DNA of 64,000 nt from TK10-74A sp965217625 (lineage in GTDB: Bacteria > Chloroflexota > Dehalococcoidia > Bin125): NCBI GenBank assembly GCA_965217625.1, contig OZ244557.1, forward strand, positions 1,922,001 to 1,986,000. Direction: 5' to 3'. Made by a program: the position numbers and the translations under genes. Below the pieces are notes generated by a model, which was not told the origin of the DNA, did no database searches, and saw nothing but the letters and a program-made list of their open reading frames with translations. Shown piece by piece: positions 41,636 through 50,256 of the stretch (the stretch's first letter is position 1; each line of letters starts with the position of its first letter).

Positions 41636-42897
41636 GCAGCGCCGGCACCGCCCGGACGCACCGGCTCGTCGAGCTCGAAGGCCGCGTGCAGCACCTGGAC
41701 CGCCGACTGCCCGTCGTCCTCGTGCACGATCGCCGTGATGCGGATCTCGCTGGTCGAGATCAGCTCGATGTTGATCGCGGCGTCGGCCAGGGCGCGGAAC
41801 ATCTTGGCGGCGTAGCCAACGCCCGACTGCATGCCGGTGCCCACGATGGAGACCTTGGCGGCGTGCTCATCGAGGATCACGTCGCTGGCGCCGAGGTCGC
41901 CGGCGCCGTCGCGGCAGAGCGCGTGGGCGGCGGCGGCCTGGTCGTGCGCGACGCTGAAGGTCATGTCGGTCAGGCGCTCGGCGCTGGCGTTCTGGACGAT
42001 CGTGTCGACGTTGATGCCCGCCGCGGCGAGCGGGCCGAAGACCTGCGAGGCGATGCCGGGCCGGTCGGGGACGGCGCGGATGGTGATCAGGGCGACGTCG
42101 CGGTCGAGCGCGATGCCGCGCACACGGTTGCTGGGTTCCATCTGGACCTGCTTTCGGATCAGGGTGCCGGGGACATCCTCGCGGAAGGAGGAGGCGACGA
42201 GGATGGGGAGGTCGTAGAGCAGGCCCAGCTCGACGGCGCGGGGATGCATCACGCCCGCGCCCTGGGAGGCGAGTTCGAGCATCTCCTCGTAGGCGATGTC
42301 GTGCAGCTGGCGGGCCCGCGGGTCGATGCGCGGGTCGGTGCTGTAGACGCCGTCGACGTCGGTGTAGATCTCGGCCCGGCGTGCGTGCAGCGCCGCGGCC
42401 AGCGCGACGGCGGAGGTATCGGAGCCGCCGCGGCCCAGGGTCGTGAAGTCGGAGGCGGGCGTGATGCCCTGGAAGCCGGCGATGATCACGACTTCGCCGG
42501 CGTCGAGCTCGGCCTGGATGCGGTCGGTCTCGATGCGGGTGATGCGGGCGCGGGTGTGGGTGTCGTCGGTGTGGACGCCGGCCTGCTGGCCGGTCAGCGC
42601 GATGGCGGGCAGGCCGTGCTCCTCGATGGCCATGGCGAGCAGGGCGGCGCTGACGATCTCGCCGGAGGCGAGCAGCATGTCGTACTCGCGGCCGGCGGGG
42701 TGGGCCGTGATCTCGCGGGCCAGGGCGGCGAGGCTGTCGGTCGTCTTGCCCATCGCCGAGACGACGGCGACGATGCGGTCGCCGCCCGCCGCCCGCGCCG
42801 CGATGCGGCGGGCCACGCGCTGCAGGCGCTCGGTGCTGCCGACGCTGCTGCCGCCGTACTTCTGCACGACGACGGGGACGGGGCGGGGGGCGCTCAC
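41632..42897 (-). CDS. lysC: Aspartate kinase
   Basis: 421 residues from the GTG at 42897, which overlaps the thrB stop (GTGTGAGC). Phosphorylates aspartate, first step to lysine, threonine and methionine. Motifs are VQKYGGSSVGS, VVSAMGKTTD, SGEIVSAALLA, FTTLGRGGSDTSAVALAAAL and AEIYTDVDGVYSTDPR. The C-terminus carries paired ACT domains (IRAVPDRPGIASQVFGPLAAAGINVD; VSIVGTGMQSGVGYAAKMFRAL) for allosteric control by end products. It is co-transcribed with thrB. Confidence 0.97.
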   Translation of the reverse strand: MSAPRPVPVVVQKYGGSSVGSTERLQRVARRIAARAAGGDRIVAVVSAMGKTTDSLAALAREITAHPAGREYDMLLASGEIVSAALLAMAIEEHGLPAIALTGQQAGVHTDDTHTRARITRIETDRIQAELDAGEVVIIAGFQGITPASDFTTLGRGGSDTSAVALAAALHARRAEIYTDVDGVYSTDPRIDPRARQLHDIAYEEMLELASQGAGVMHPRAVELGLLYDLPILVASSFREDVPGTLIRKQVQMEPSNRVRGIALDRDVALITIRAVPDRPGIASQVFGPLAAAGINVDTIVQNASAERLTDMTFSVAHDQAAAAHALCRDGAGDLGASDVILDEHAAKVSIVGTGMQSGVGYAAKMFRALADAAINIELISTSEIRITAIVHEDDGQSAVQVLHAAFELDEPVRPGGAGAA

Positions 42898-43838
42898 ACC
42901 CCGGCCCAGGGATCGTCGGCGTCGATGACGACGGTGGCGCCGATTGGCGAGGGCGCGGCGATGAACGGCCGCCCGCTGATCTCGAAGCGCGCCGCGGCGT
43001 CGGAGAGGGCGTCGCGGACCGCTTCGGCGCGCTCGGGCGTCGTGAGCGCCAGGATCGTGGAGCCGCCGCCGGAGAGGTAGGCGCAGAGGGCGCCGGCGGC
43101 GCGGGCGGCGGCGAAGAAGTCGAACATCTGGGGGAAGAGCCGGCTGCGCGGGCGCTGGTGCAGCCGTTCCTCGCTGGCGACGGCGAGCGCGTCCCAGGCG
43201 CCCGTCGCGAGGGCGGCGACGAGCAGCGCGGCGTGGCCGCTGTTGAAGACGGCGTCGGCGCGGCTCAGGGTGTCGGGCAGCGAGGCGCGGGTCTCGTTGG
43301 TCGGCATCGGGAAGTCGGGGGAGAATCCGGCGCAGGTGATGCCCGCCGGGATCGGCACGGGCACCCGCTGGAAGCGTGGGCGCTGGTTGCCCTGGCCGGG
43401 GGCGGTGTCGGCGGCGGCGACGACCTGCAGGCCGCCGAACAGGGCCGGGGCGATGTTGTCGGCGTGTCCCTCCAGCCGGGCCCCCACCGCCAGCAGCGCC
43501 CGATCGTCCAGCGGCCCGCCGAGCAGGGCGTTGGCCGCCACGACGCCGGCGCCGCGCGCCGCGGCGCTCGCGCCCAGGCCCCGGCCCAGCGGGATGTCGC
43601 TGGCGACGTCGATGTCGATCCCGCGCGGGGCGTGCTGCCCCGCGCGCTTGTAGCCGGCGCGGAGCCCGGCCTTGGCCATGCTGCTCATGGGGTCCAGGCG
43701 GCCGGGGCCGCGCCCCCCGTCGTGCACGCGCACCGTGAAGGTCGCGAACATCGACACGGCCATGCCCACGGCGTCGAAGCCCGGCCCCAGGTTGGCGGTC
43801 GTCGCCGGGACGCGGACGGAGACGGAGGCCGGATTCAT
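42894..43838 (-). CDS. thrB: Homoserine kinase
   Basis: 314 residues from the ATG at 43838 (MNPASVSVRVPATTANLGPGFD). GHMP kinase that phosphorylates homoserine in threonine synthesis. The ATP-binding loop is PLGRGLGASAAARGAG, where the more usual form has SSA in place of ASA. ARLEGHADNIAPALFGG and the C-terminal YLSGGGSTILAL are typical. It is the first gene of the thrB-lysC pair, with its own promoter upstream. Confidence 0.95.
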   Translation of the reverse strand: MNPASVSVRVPATTANLGPGFDAVGMAVSMFATFTVRVHDGGRGPGRLDPMSSMAKAGLRAGYKRAGQHAPRGIDIDVASDIPLGRGLGASAAARGAGVVAANALLGGPLDDRALLAVGARLEGHADNIAPALFGGLQVVAAADTAPGQGNQRPRFQRVPVPIPAGITCAGFSPDFPMPTNETRASLPDTLSRADAVFNSGHAALLVAALATGAWDALAVASEERLHQRPRSRLFPQMFDFFAAARAAGALCAYLSGGGSTILALTTPERAEAVRDALSDAAARFEISGRPFIAAPSPIGATVVIDADDPWAGV

Positions 43839-43897
43839 GGGTGGGCTCGCGCGGTGTGCATAGGCGGGCGGTCGGCCCGCCTGGGAGGGCTGAGGCC

Positions 43898-43927
43898 AGC
43901 CTACGGTTCGCCCGCCGGACGGGGCAA
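43898..43927 (-). promoter_or_regulatory. Promoter of thrB-lysC
   Basis: On the minus strand TTGCCC (43927-43922), 18-bp spacer, TAGGCT (43903-43898). The leader would be about 53 nt to the ATG at 43838. Confidence 0.5.
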
Positions 43928-43938
43928 TCGACGGGGTT

Positions 43939-44016
43939 GCGCGGGGCGCGCACATCCATCAAGCGCGGGGCGCGCACATTCATCAAGCGCGGGGCGGTCA
44001 GGCGCGGGTCGATCAA
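43939..44016. repeat. Short tandem repeat at the end of tmk
   Basis: Two 24-bp units (43939-43962 and 43963-43986; GCGCGGGGCGCGCACAT followed by C/T and CATCAA) and a diverged third unit (43987-44016) that includes the stop codon region of tmk. Units share GCGCGGGGC...TCAA. It may be slippage duplication of the tmk 3' end. Confidence 0.7.
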
Positions 44017-44660
44017 GCGCGGTCGGGGAAGCCGATCCGCGAGAGCCGCGCCGCCACCAGCTCCCAGGCGTCGGCGATCACGGTGTCGATCGGTTGGGCG
44101 GCGTCGATCGACTTGATCCGATCCGGCTCCATGATCGCCAGGCGTCCGAAGCCCTCGTAGACGCGGGTGTGGAAGTCGGCCGTCTCGTGACCGATGCGGT
44201 CGAACGTCTCCAGGCGGGTGCGCGCCAGGCCGATCGCGACCGGGACGTCGAGCAGCAGGGTGAGGTTGGGCGTGGTGTTGCCGGTGGCGGCGCGGTTGAG
44301 TTGCTGCAGCAGGTCGAGGTCGAGGCCCCGGCCGTAGGCCTGATAGGCGATGGTGGAGTCGGTGAAGCGGTCGCAGATCACGACCGCGCCGCGGGCCAGC
44401 GAGGGCCGGATCACGCGCGCCACGTGCTCGGCCCGGTCGGCCAGGAAGAGGAACGCCTCTGCCCAGGCGCCTATCGGCTCGTCGCTGCGCTCGTCAGTAC
44501 GGAAGAGGGACTCGCGGATCGCCATGCCCAGGGGCGTGCCCCCGGGCTCGTGCGTGAGCACGACCTCCGCGCCGCGTTCGCGGGCGCGGTCCGCCAGCGC
44601 CGCCGCGACCGTGGTCTTGCCCGCTCCCTCGCCGCCCTCCAGGGTGATGAACAGGGCCAT
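44013..44660 (-). CDS. tmk: Thymidylate kinase
   Basis: 215 residues. Makes dTDP from dTMP. P-loop LEGGEGAGKTTVAAAL, the DRFTDSTIAYQAYGRGLD block (DRY/DRF substrate motif) and the downstream lid region are intact. It ends in a short tandem repeat region. It lies 8 bp after the SpoIIIAA-like ATPase gene and is probably the last gene of the pdxS-pdxT-GNAT-ATPase-tmk operon. Confidence 0.95.
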   Translation of the reverse strand: MALFITLEGGEGAGKTTVAAALADRARERGAEVVLTHEPGGTPLGMAIRESLFRTDERSDEPIGAWAEAFLFLADRAEHVARVIRPSLARGAVVICDRFTDSTIAYQAYGRGLDLDLLQQLNRAATGNTTPNLTLLLDVPVAIGLARTRLETFDRIGHETADFHTRVYEGFGRLAIMEPDRIKSIDAAQPIDTVIADAWELVAARLSRIGFPDRA

Positions 44661-44668
44661 CGCGGCGC

Positions 44669-46303
44669 TCAGGTCCGGAAGACGCGCACGCGACGGTGGG
44701 GGTCGCGGCCCTGACTGGTCGAGAAGAGGTCGAAGCGCTCGGCGAGCTGGTGCTGGAGCCGGCGGATGTAGGCGTTCTGGGGCGCCAGCTCGACGGCCGA
44801 CTCCGCGCCCGCGTTGAGCGCCTCGATGGCGGTCTCGGCCTCGGCCAGGGCGCTGGTCACGGGGTCGAACTCCGACTGTCCCTGGGACAGCGCGCGCAGG
44901 CTCTGCTCCATCTGCACGACGGTGTTGTGCTTGAGCACGAAGATCGGCAGGCCGCGGGCTTCGGCGTCGCGGACGGGGCCGGGCCGGCGGCGGAAGATCG
45001 AGCGCAGCGTCATCATGGCGTCGCAGCCCTCCAGGTCGGCCGCGACGGAGGCGTTCGCGCCCGACTCGCGGATGGCCTCGTTGAGCCGGTCGGGCGAAAC
45101 GCCGAAGGGGTGGATGCGCCGGTGCGGGCCCACCGGCCGCAGCTGGACGGGCGGGCGCTCCAGCTCCACCCCGGCGCCGGGCAGCGTGCGCGCGACGGCG
45201 CCGCGCGCGGGCGGGCGGTCGGCGATGTGCACCGCCCCGTCGTCGTCCATCTCGCGCTGCGTGGGGTCGACGGCCTCGCCGCGCAGCAGCGCGTCGACGG
45301 TGCGCGCGACGTCGCGGTGGATCGAGACGCGGTGGAAGGACTGGATCTCCACCAGCACGTCGAAGGTCGGCGGCGCCATGCGCTCGAGCACCGACTTGCG
45401 GGTGCCGCGGCGGCGGGCCTCCTCGTCGGACAGGGTGACGGTCTGGATGCCGCCGATCAGGTCGGCCAGGGTGGGGTTCATCATCAGGTTGGCGAGCGTG
45501 TTGCCGTGCGCCGTGGCGACCAACTGCACACCGCGCTCGGCGATCGTGCGGGCGGCCTGGGCCTCGAGTTCGGTGCCGATCTCATCGATGATGATGACCT
45601 CGGGCATGTGATTCTCGACGGCCTCGACCATGACGGCGTGCTGCTGGGCGGGCGTCGGCACCTGCATGCGCCGGGCCGGGCCGATGCCGGGGTGGGGGAT
45701 GTCGCCGTCGCCCGCGATCTCGTTCGAGGTATCGACGACGATCACGCGCTTGCCCGTCTCGGAGAGCACCCGCGCGACCTCGCGCAGCATCGTCGTCTTG
45801 CCGACGCCGGGCCGCCCCAGCAGCAGGATGCTCTCGCCCGACTGCACCAGGTCGTCGATCACGCGGACGGTGCCGTAGACGGCCCGGCCGACGCGCATCG
45901 TGAGCCCCACGATCTCCTCGCGGCGGTTGCGGATGCATGAGATGCGGTGCAGCGTGCGGGTGATGCCGGCGCGGTTGTCGCCGCCGAACTCGCCCAGCTT
46001 GCGCACCACGGCCTGCAGCACGGCCGCCTCGACCTCGTCGTCGCCCAGCACGATCTCGCGATCGGGATAGCGCGCCGAGGCGGGCCGGCCCAGGTCCAGC
46101 ACGATCTCGAGCAGCAGCGCGTTGTCGGGCTGCCGGGCCAGCGCCTGCCGCAGCGGGGCGGGCAGCACGCCGAGCAGGGCGTCGAGGTCGTCGGTGATGG
46201 CGTCGGTGGGCGCGGGCGCGGGCGGCGGCGGGATGTGGCTGGGCGGGGGCGCGTCGGCGGGGCCGGGCGCGGGTGGGATGTCGAAGGGTTCGGGGTCGCG
46301 CAT
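44669..46303 (-). CDS. SpoIIIAA/Ycf45-like AAA ATPase with C-terminal R3H-like domain
   Basis: 544 residues. A Pro/Ala-rich N-terminus (1-35) precedes a SpoIIIAA/Ycf45-type ATPase: Walker A LLGRPGVGKTTMLREVARVL, VVDTSNEIAGDGDIPH, Walker B VIIIDEIGTELEA and VATAHGNTLANLMMNPTL. The C-terminal region contains FVLKHNTVVQMEQSLRAL and a final R3H-like block with RRLQHQLAERFDLFSTSQGRDPHRRVRVF (Arg and His spaced as in single-strand nucleic acid-binding R3H domains). Such proteins are widespread in Chloroflexi, cyanobacteria and plastids; their role is unknown. No sporulation genes are nearby. Confidence 0.88.
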   Translation of the reverse strand: MRDPEPFDIPPAPGPADAPPPSHIPPPPAPAPTDAITDDLDALLGVLPAPLRQALARQPDNALLLEIVLDLGRPASARYPDREIVLGDDEVEAAVLQAVVRKLGEFGGDNRAGITRTLHRISCIRNRREEIVGLTMRVGRAVYGTVRVIDDLVQSGESILLLGRPGVGKTTMLREVARVLSETGKRVIVVDTSNEIAGDGDIPHPGIGPARRMQVPTPAQQHAVMVEAVENHMPEVIIIDEIGTELEAQAARTIAERGVQLVATAHGNTLANLMMNPTLADLIGGIQTVTLSDEEARRRGTRKSVLERMAPPTFDVLVEIQSFHRVSIHRDVARTVDALLRGEAVDPTQREMDDDGAVHIADRPPARGAVARTLPGAGVELERPPVQLRPVGPHRRIHPFGVSPDRLNEAIRESGANASVAADLEGCDAMMTLRSIFRRRPGPVRDAEARGLPIFVLKHNTVVQMEQSLRALSQGQSEFDPVTSALAEAETAIEALNAGAESAVELAPQNAYIRRLQHQLAERFDLFSTSQGRDPHRRVRVFRT

Positions 46304-46351
46304 GATGCAGGTCCACTGGCCGGTCGAGTGGGCGGGTCTATCGGGCGGGGT

Positions 46352-47344
46352 CTACTGGATGGCGGGCCAAACCGCCCCTTCCACCGACCGCTCGGCCAAC
46401 TGTAGCCGCTGCGTGCGCTGGGCGATGGGGCGGACGCTGAGATCGAAGTGGGCGGCGTCGTGGTAGCCGTGATCGCGGAAGGCATCGGCGACCACCGGCA
46501 GGTGGCCGGGCAGCAGCACCTCGGTCGTGCCGCGCGGGCCGCCCCCGCGCGCGCCGCTGCGACCGAGGCGGCGCAGCAGCGCGACGGCGGCGTCGGCGGG
46601 CTCGCGGCGGTCGTCCGACAGCAGCGTGGCGCGGATGCGGCCCTCGCCGCGCCGGACGCGCAGCAGCGCCGCTCCGCCGTCGCCGGCGCAGACCCATTCC
46701 TGGCCGCCGCGCCCCAGCGGATCCTGGGCCGCGCGCCATTCCTGGGGCGTCAGCGCGACCTGCCAGCGGGTGTCCTGCGGCGCCGTGTCGCCGAAGAGGC
46801 GGAACAGGTCGTGGTCGTCGGCGCGGGTGCGACGCCGCCACGCCGCCGCGCCGGCCGCGGCCGATGCGAGGTCGGATGGGGCGTCGGCGTCGGACTCGGC
46901 GCCGCGGACGAGCAGGGTCTCGCTCCCGGCCGCGGCGAAGCCCTGACGCCGCGCCGCCGGCAGGGCCGGATTGCCGTCCGACAGGCGCAGAAAGAGCCGA
47001 TGCGCTCCGCGTGCGCCCGCCGTCGCGACGCAGCGCTCCAGCAGGTCCAGAGTGAGGGCCTCGGAGTGGACGCCGAGCACCAGCACGTCGATCTCCCAGG
47101 CGCTGGCGCCGCCGCGCGGCCGCACCGCCGCCAGGCCGCGCAGCGAGAGCCCGTCGCGGCTGATCCAGACCTCGCGGCCACCGGGTTGGATGCTGTTGCG
47201 CAGGAGCCGTGTCCAGCCCGGCCGGCTGCGCACCGAGGCGGCGCCGTGCTCGAGCGTGACGGCCTCGTTGGCGTAGGGCGCGCGCCCCGCCAGCGCCATC
47301 AGCGGCAGGTCGGCGACTCGCAGGGGGCGGGTATGGGCCGTCAC
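46352..47344 (-). CDS. Putative double-GNAT acetyltransferase-like protein
   Basis: 330 residues. The N-terminal half (MTAHTRPLRVADLPLMALAG ... GGASAWEIDVLVLG, LLERCVATAGARGAHRLFLRL, ALPAARRQGFAAAGSETLLVR) follows the GNAT core with a weak A-motif. The second half repeats the pattern in degenerate form (LRVRRGEGRIRATLL...LLPGHLPVVADAFRDHGYH). The acetyl-CoA loop (Q/RxxGxG/A) is not convincing in either half, so activity is uncertain. It overlaps pdxT by 4 bp and probably belongs to the same transcript. Confidence 0.6.
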   Translation of the reverse strand: MTAHTRPLRVADLPLMALAGRAPYANEAVTLEHGAASVRSRPGWTRLLRNSIQPGGREVWISRDGLSLRGLAAVRPRGGASAWEIDVLVLGVHSEALTLDLLERCVATAGARGAHRLFLRLSDGNPALPAARRQGFAAAGSETLLVRGAESDADAPSDLASAAAGAAAWRRRTRADDHDLFRLFGDTAPQDTRWQVALTPQEWRAAQDPLGRGGQEWVCAGDGGAALLRVRRGEGRIRATLLSDDRREPADAAVALLRRLGRSGARGGGPRGTTEVLLPGHLPVVADAFRDHGYHDAAHFDLSVRPIAQRTQRLQLAERSVEGAVWPAIQ

Positions 47345-48018
47345 GCCGCGCCTCCGCCCGCCGCCTCCGCCGCGACGGCGACGCCGGCGCCCGCGGGATC
47401 GCCGTCAACCCGGCCCTCAACCACGGTCTCCAGGAAGTACTGGTGCCAGCGACGGTCGGGCGTCAGCTCGGGGTGGAAGGTTGTCGCCAGGAGCGAGCGA
47501 TAGCGCACCGCGACGGGCTCCGCCTCGCAGGTCATCAGCACCTGCACGCCGTCGCGCAGCCCGCGGATGCGCGGCGCGCGGATGAAGATCGCGTGGTAGG
47601 GCGGGCGCGCCCCGGCCGCCGTGGGGGGCAGGGCGGGCGCGTCGAGGTCGGTCTCGAAGGAGTCGATCTGGCGGCCGTAGGCGTTGCGCTCGACGGTCAT
47701 CGGCAGCAGCCCCAGCGGGGGGCGGTCGAGGCCGGGGACGTCGTCGGCGAGCAGGATCGCGCCGGCGCAGGTGCCCCAGATGGGCAGCCCGGCCGCGCCG
47801 CGCTGCCGCAGCGGGGCGTGCAGATCGTAGGCCAGCAGCAGCCGCGCGATGGTGGTCGATTCGCCGCCCGGGATGATCAGGCCGTCGAGGCCGTGCAGCT
47901 GCTCCGGCTTGCGGATCTCCCGCGCGACCGCGCCCAGCGCGCGCAGGCTGACCGCGTGCTCGTGGAAGTCGCCCTGCAGGGCCAGGACGCCGATCGTGGG
48001 GGGCAAGGCGCGCCTCAC
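47341..48018 (-). CDS. pdxT: Pyridoxal 5'-phosphate synthase glutaminase subunit
   Basis: 225 residues from the GTG at 48018, which overlaps the pdxS stop (GTGA); a TTG at 48006 is the alternative. Supplies ammonia to PdxS for vitamin B6 synthesis. Class I glutaminase motifs: GVLALQGDFHEH, LIIPGGESTTI, the nucleophile elbow GTCAGAI, and the catalytic TTFHPEL. VERNAYGRQIDSFE is the PdxT signature. It has an Ala/Gly-rich tail of about 25 residues not usual in the family. Confidence 0.96.
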   Translation of the reverse strand: MRRALPPTIGVLALQGDFHEHAVSLRALGAVAREIRKPEQLHGLDGLIIPGGESTTIARLLLAYDLHAPLRQRGAAGLPIWGTCAGAILLADDVPGLDRPPLGLLPMTVERNAYGRQIDSFETDLDAPALPPTAAGARPPYHAIFIRAPRIRGLRDGVQVLMTCEAEPVAVRYRSLLATTFHPELTPDRRWHQYFLETVVEGRVDGDPAGAGVAVAAEAAGGGAA

Positions 48019-48902
48019 CAGCCCCGCGCGGCGAGGCGCTCGCTGGCCGGCAGGTCGTCGAGGTTGAGGCCGGGCATGGCGTCGCCCAGGCCGGTCGAGA
48101 CCTCGGCCAGGATCTGGTCGTCGTTGTAGTGGGTCGTGGCGCGGACGATGGCGTCGGCCATGCGCTGCGGCTGCTCGGACTTGAAGATGCCGCTGCCGAC
48201 GAAGACGCCGTCGGCGCCCAGGCGCATCATCAGCGCGGCGTCGGCGGGCGTCGCGATGCCGCCGGCCGCGAAGTTGACGACCGGCAGCCGTCGCAGGCGC
48301 TTGGTCTCGCGCACCAGCTCCACGGGCGCGCCGATCTCCTTCGCGTAGTTGACGAGCTCCTCGTCGGCCATGCCGGCCAGCGCCCGGATCGCGCCCTGCA
48401 CGGCGCGCATGTGCCGCACCGCCTCGACGATGTTGCCGGTGCCGGCCTCGCCCTTGGTGCGGATCATCGCCGCGCCCTCGGCGAGGCGGCGCAGCGCCTC
48501 GCCCAGGTCGCGGCAGCCGCAGACGAAGGGCACCGCGAAGCCCCACTTGTCGATGTGCAGCTTCTCGTCGGCGGGGGTGAGGACCTCCGACTCGTCCACG
48601 TAGTCGACGCCCAGCGCCTGCAGGATCGAGGCCTCGACGAAGTGCCCGATGCGCACCTTGGCCATCACCGGGATCGTGACGGCGCCGATGATCTCGCGGA
48701 TCTTGGTGGGGTCGCTCATCCGCGCGACGCCGCCGTGCTTGCGGATGTCGGAGGGGACGCGCTCCAGCGCCATGACGGCGCAGGCGCCCGCCTCCTGCGC
48801 GATGATGGCCTGCGGGGCGGTGACGACGTCCATGATGACGCCGCCCTTGAGCATCTCCGCGAGGCCGGACTTGACGGTCTGCGTGCCGGTTTCCACGACC
48901 AT
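48015..48902 (-). CDS. pdxS: Pyridoxal 5'-phosphate synthase subunit PdxS
   Basis: 295 residues from the ATG at 48902 (MVVETGTQTVKSGLAEMLKG). The enzyme condenses ribose 5-phosphate, glyceraldehyde 3-phosphate and ammonia into PLP. Signature segments are GGVIMDVVTAPQAIIAQEAGACAVMALERVPSDIR, IPVMAKVRIGHFVEA, DESEVLTPAD and PVVNFAAGGIATPADAALMM with GSGIFKS. The two catalytic lysines (in MAKVRIG and LxxDK regions) are kept. It is followed by pdxT with coupled translation. Confidence 0.98.
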   Translation of the reverse strand: MVVETGTQTVKSGLAEMLKGGVIMDVVTAPQAIIAQEAGACAVMALERVPSDIRKHGGVARMSDPTKIREIIGAVTIPVMAKVRIGHFVEASILQALGVDYVDESEVLTPADEKLHIDKWGFAVPFVCGCRDLGEALRRLAEGAAMIRTKGEAGTGNIVEAVRHMRAVQGAIRALAGMADEELVNYAKEIGAPVELVRETKRLRRLPVVNFAAGGIATPADAALMMRLGADGVFVGSGIFKSEQPQRMADAIVRATTHYNDDQILAEVSTGLGDAMPGLNLDDLPASERLAARGW

Positions 48903-49021
48903 GGGGGCCTCCGTCGCCGCCCGGTGGCATGCTGCCGGCCGCGGCGGACAGGGGCAGTTTATCATCGCCCGCACGCCCTCCGGGCCCGTGCAGCCGCCCC
49001 GGGCGCTCTCAGGGAGTCACT

Positions 49022-50230
49022 GTGACGCACGACACGCTCCTCATCGGCCCCCTGACCCGCGATTTCATCCGTCGCGAGGCCGCTCCGGCCGGCGCCGGGC
49101 GGCGATGGTCGCAGCCGGGCGGGGCCGTCTGGCACGCGGGGCTGGCGCTCGCCCTGGCCGAACCGATGGCGGGCGCGCGCGTGTCCGTCGTCGCGACGGC
49201 GGGGCCGTGGGCGCGTCGCGACGCGCTGCCCGGGCTGGCCGCCGCGGGCGTGCGCTGGCGCGGTGTGGACTCGCCCCGCGATACGGCGTTCGTCAATCGC
49301 TACGACCGCGACCGTCGCCGGCAGGTCCTGCTCTCGCGCGCGACGCCGCTGCCGGCGTCGGCGATCGAGGCCGGCGCGATCGACGGCCCGGCGGCCGTGG
49401 TCGTGTCGCCGCTGATGCCGGGCGACACGCCGCCCGGGACGGCGCGGCTGATGCGCGCGCGCGGGGCGTTCGTCGCGGCCGACGCGCAGGGCGACCTGCG
49501 GGTCGCCGGCGCCGGCGGCCGCATCGAGACGCGCGCCGCCGACCTGCGCGCCGCGCTCGCCGGCGTGCAGGCGGTCAAGTTCTCGCTGCGCGAGTTCCAG
49601 GTCTACGCGGGTGCGGCGGCGCGGGCCGATTGGCGCGCGGCGGCGGCGCGATCGGCGGACGCGCTGGGCGTGGAGATCGTGGTCTCGCTGGGCGGCGCCG
49701 GCGCCGCCGTCGCGGCGCCCGGCGCGGCGGGCGTCATCGACGTGCCCAGCCCGTCGCCGGGCGGGACCGGCGACACGACCGGCGCCGGCGACATCCTCAT
49801 CGCGACGTACGCGCGGGCGCGCAGCCTGGGCCTCGGGCCCGGGCCCGCGCTGGAGCGCGCGGTGCAGCAGACGCACGCGGTGCTGCGTCGCCGGCCCGAC
49901 GTGGACGGCGAGGCCGGGCGGGCGCTGCTGCCGGTGCTGCGCGAGCTGCAGGGGCTCGCGGCGCTGGCCCGTCGCCGGGTGCGTCGCGGTGACGCCTGCG
50001 ACCGCGCCTTCCGGCCCGACGGCGCGCTGGCGCAGGCCGTGTTCGCGTCGCTGCCGTCGGGAATGCCGGCGGCGGCCGCGGACGATCGGGCGGCGGCGCT
50101 CAGCGGGGCCTGCTGGGCGCTGTTCAGCGCCGGCTGGCCCGGCGACCCGCGCCTCGACGCCGGCGCGCTGTCGGCGCTGGTGGCGGCCGAACGCGAGCGC
50201 GTGTGCGGCCCGGCGCCGTCGGGCTGTTAG
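49022..50230 (+). CDS. PfkB-family (ribokinase-like) kinase with C-terminal extension
   Basis: 402 residues from the GTG at 49022 (GGGAG upstream). The N-terminus (LLIGPLTRDFIRR, WSQPGGAVWHAGLALALAE) and the PfkB signature with the catalytic Asp (GGTGDTTGAGDILIATYARA) place it in the ribokinase superfamily. A substrate could be a sugar or nucleoside; it is not decidable. About 100 residues follow the kinase domain (after VQQTHAVLRRRP) and match nothing I recognise. A TATCAT box at 48960-48965 may be the -10. Confidence 0.8.
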   Translation: MTHDTLLIGPLTRDFIRREAAPAGAGRRWSQPGGAVWHAGLALALAEPMAGARVSVVATAGPWARRDALPGLAAAGVRWRGVDSPRDTAFVNRYDRDRRRQVLLSRATPLPASAIEAGAIDGPAAVVVSPLMPGDTPPGTARLMRARGAFVAADAQGDLRVAGAGGRIETRAADLRAALAGVQAVKFSLREFQVYAGAAARADWRAAAARSADALGVEIVVSLGGAGAAVAAPGAAGVIDVPSPSPGGTGDTTGAGDILIATYARARSLGLGPGPALERAVQQTHAVLRRRPDVDGEAGRALLPVLRELQGLAALARRRVRRGDACDRAFRPDGALAQAVFASLPSGMPAAAADDRAAALSGACWALFSAGWPGDPRLDAGALSALVAAERERVCGPAPSGC

Positions 50231-50243
50231 GCCGGGGGGCTGC

Positions 50244-50249
50244 TAGGCT
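50244..50249 (+). promoter_or_regulatory. TANNNT -10 box for the phosphodiesterase gene (leaderless)
   Basis: TAGGCT followed by 7 nt and the ATG at 50257, with no Shine-Dalgarno sequence. Transcription would begin at the start codon. Confidence 0.45.
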
Positions 50250-50256
50250 GGCCGGC

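Noticed and set aside
43939..44016. Possible CRISPR-like repeats
   Set aside because: Units are directly adjacent with no spacers and only two to three copies; it is a simple tandem repeat.
44669..46303. Evidence for sporulation from the SpoIIIAA-like ATPase
   Set aside because: The family (Ycf45/R3H) is widespread in non-sporulating bacteria and plastids, and no other spo genes are nearby.
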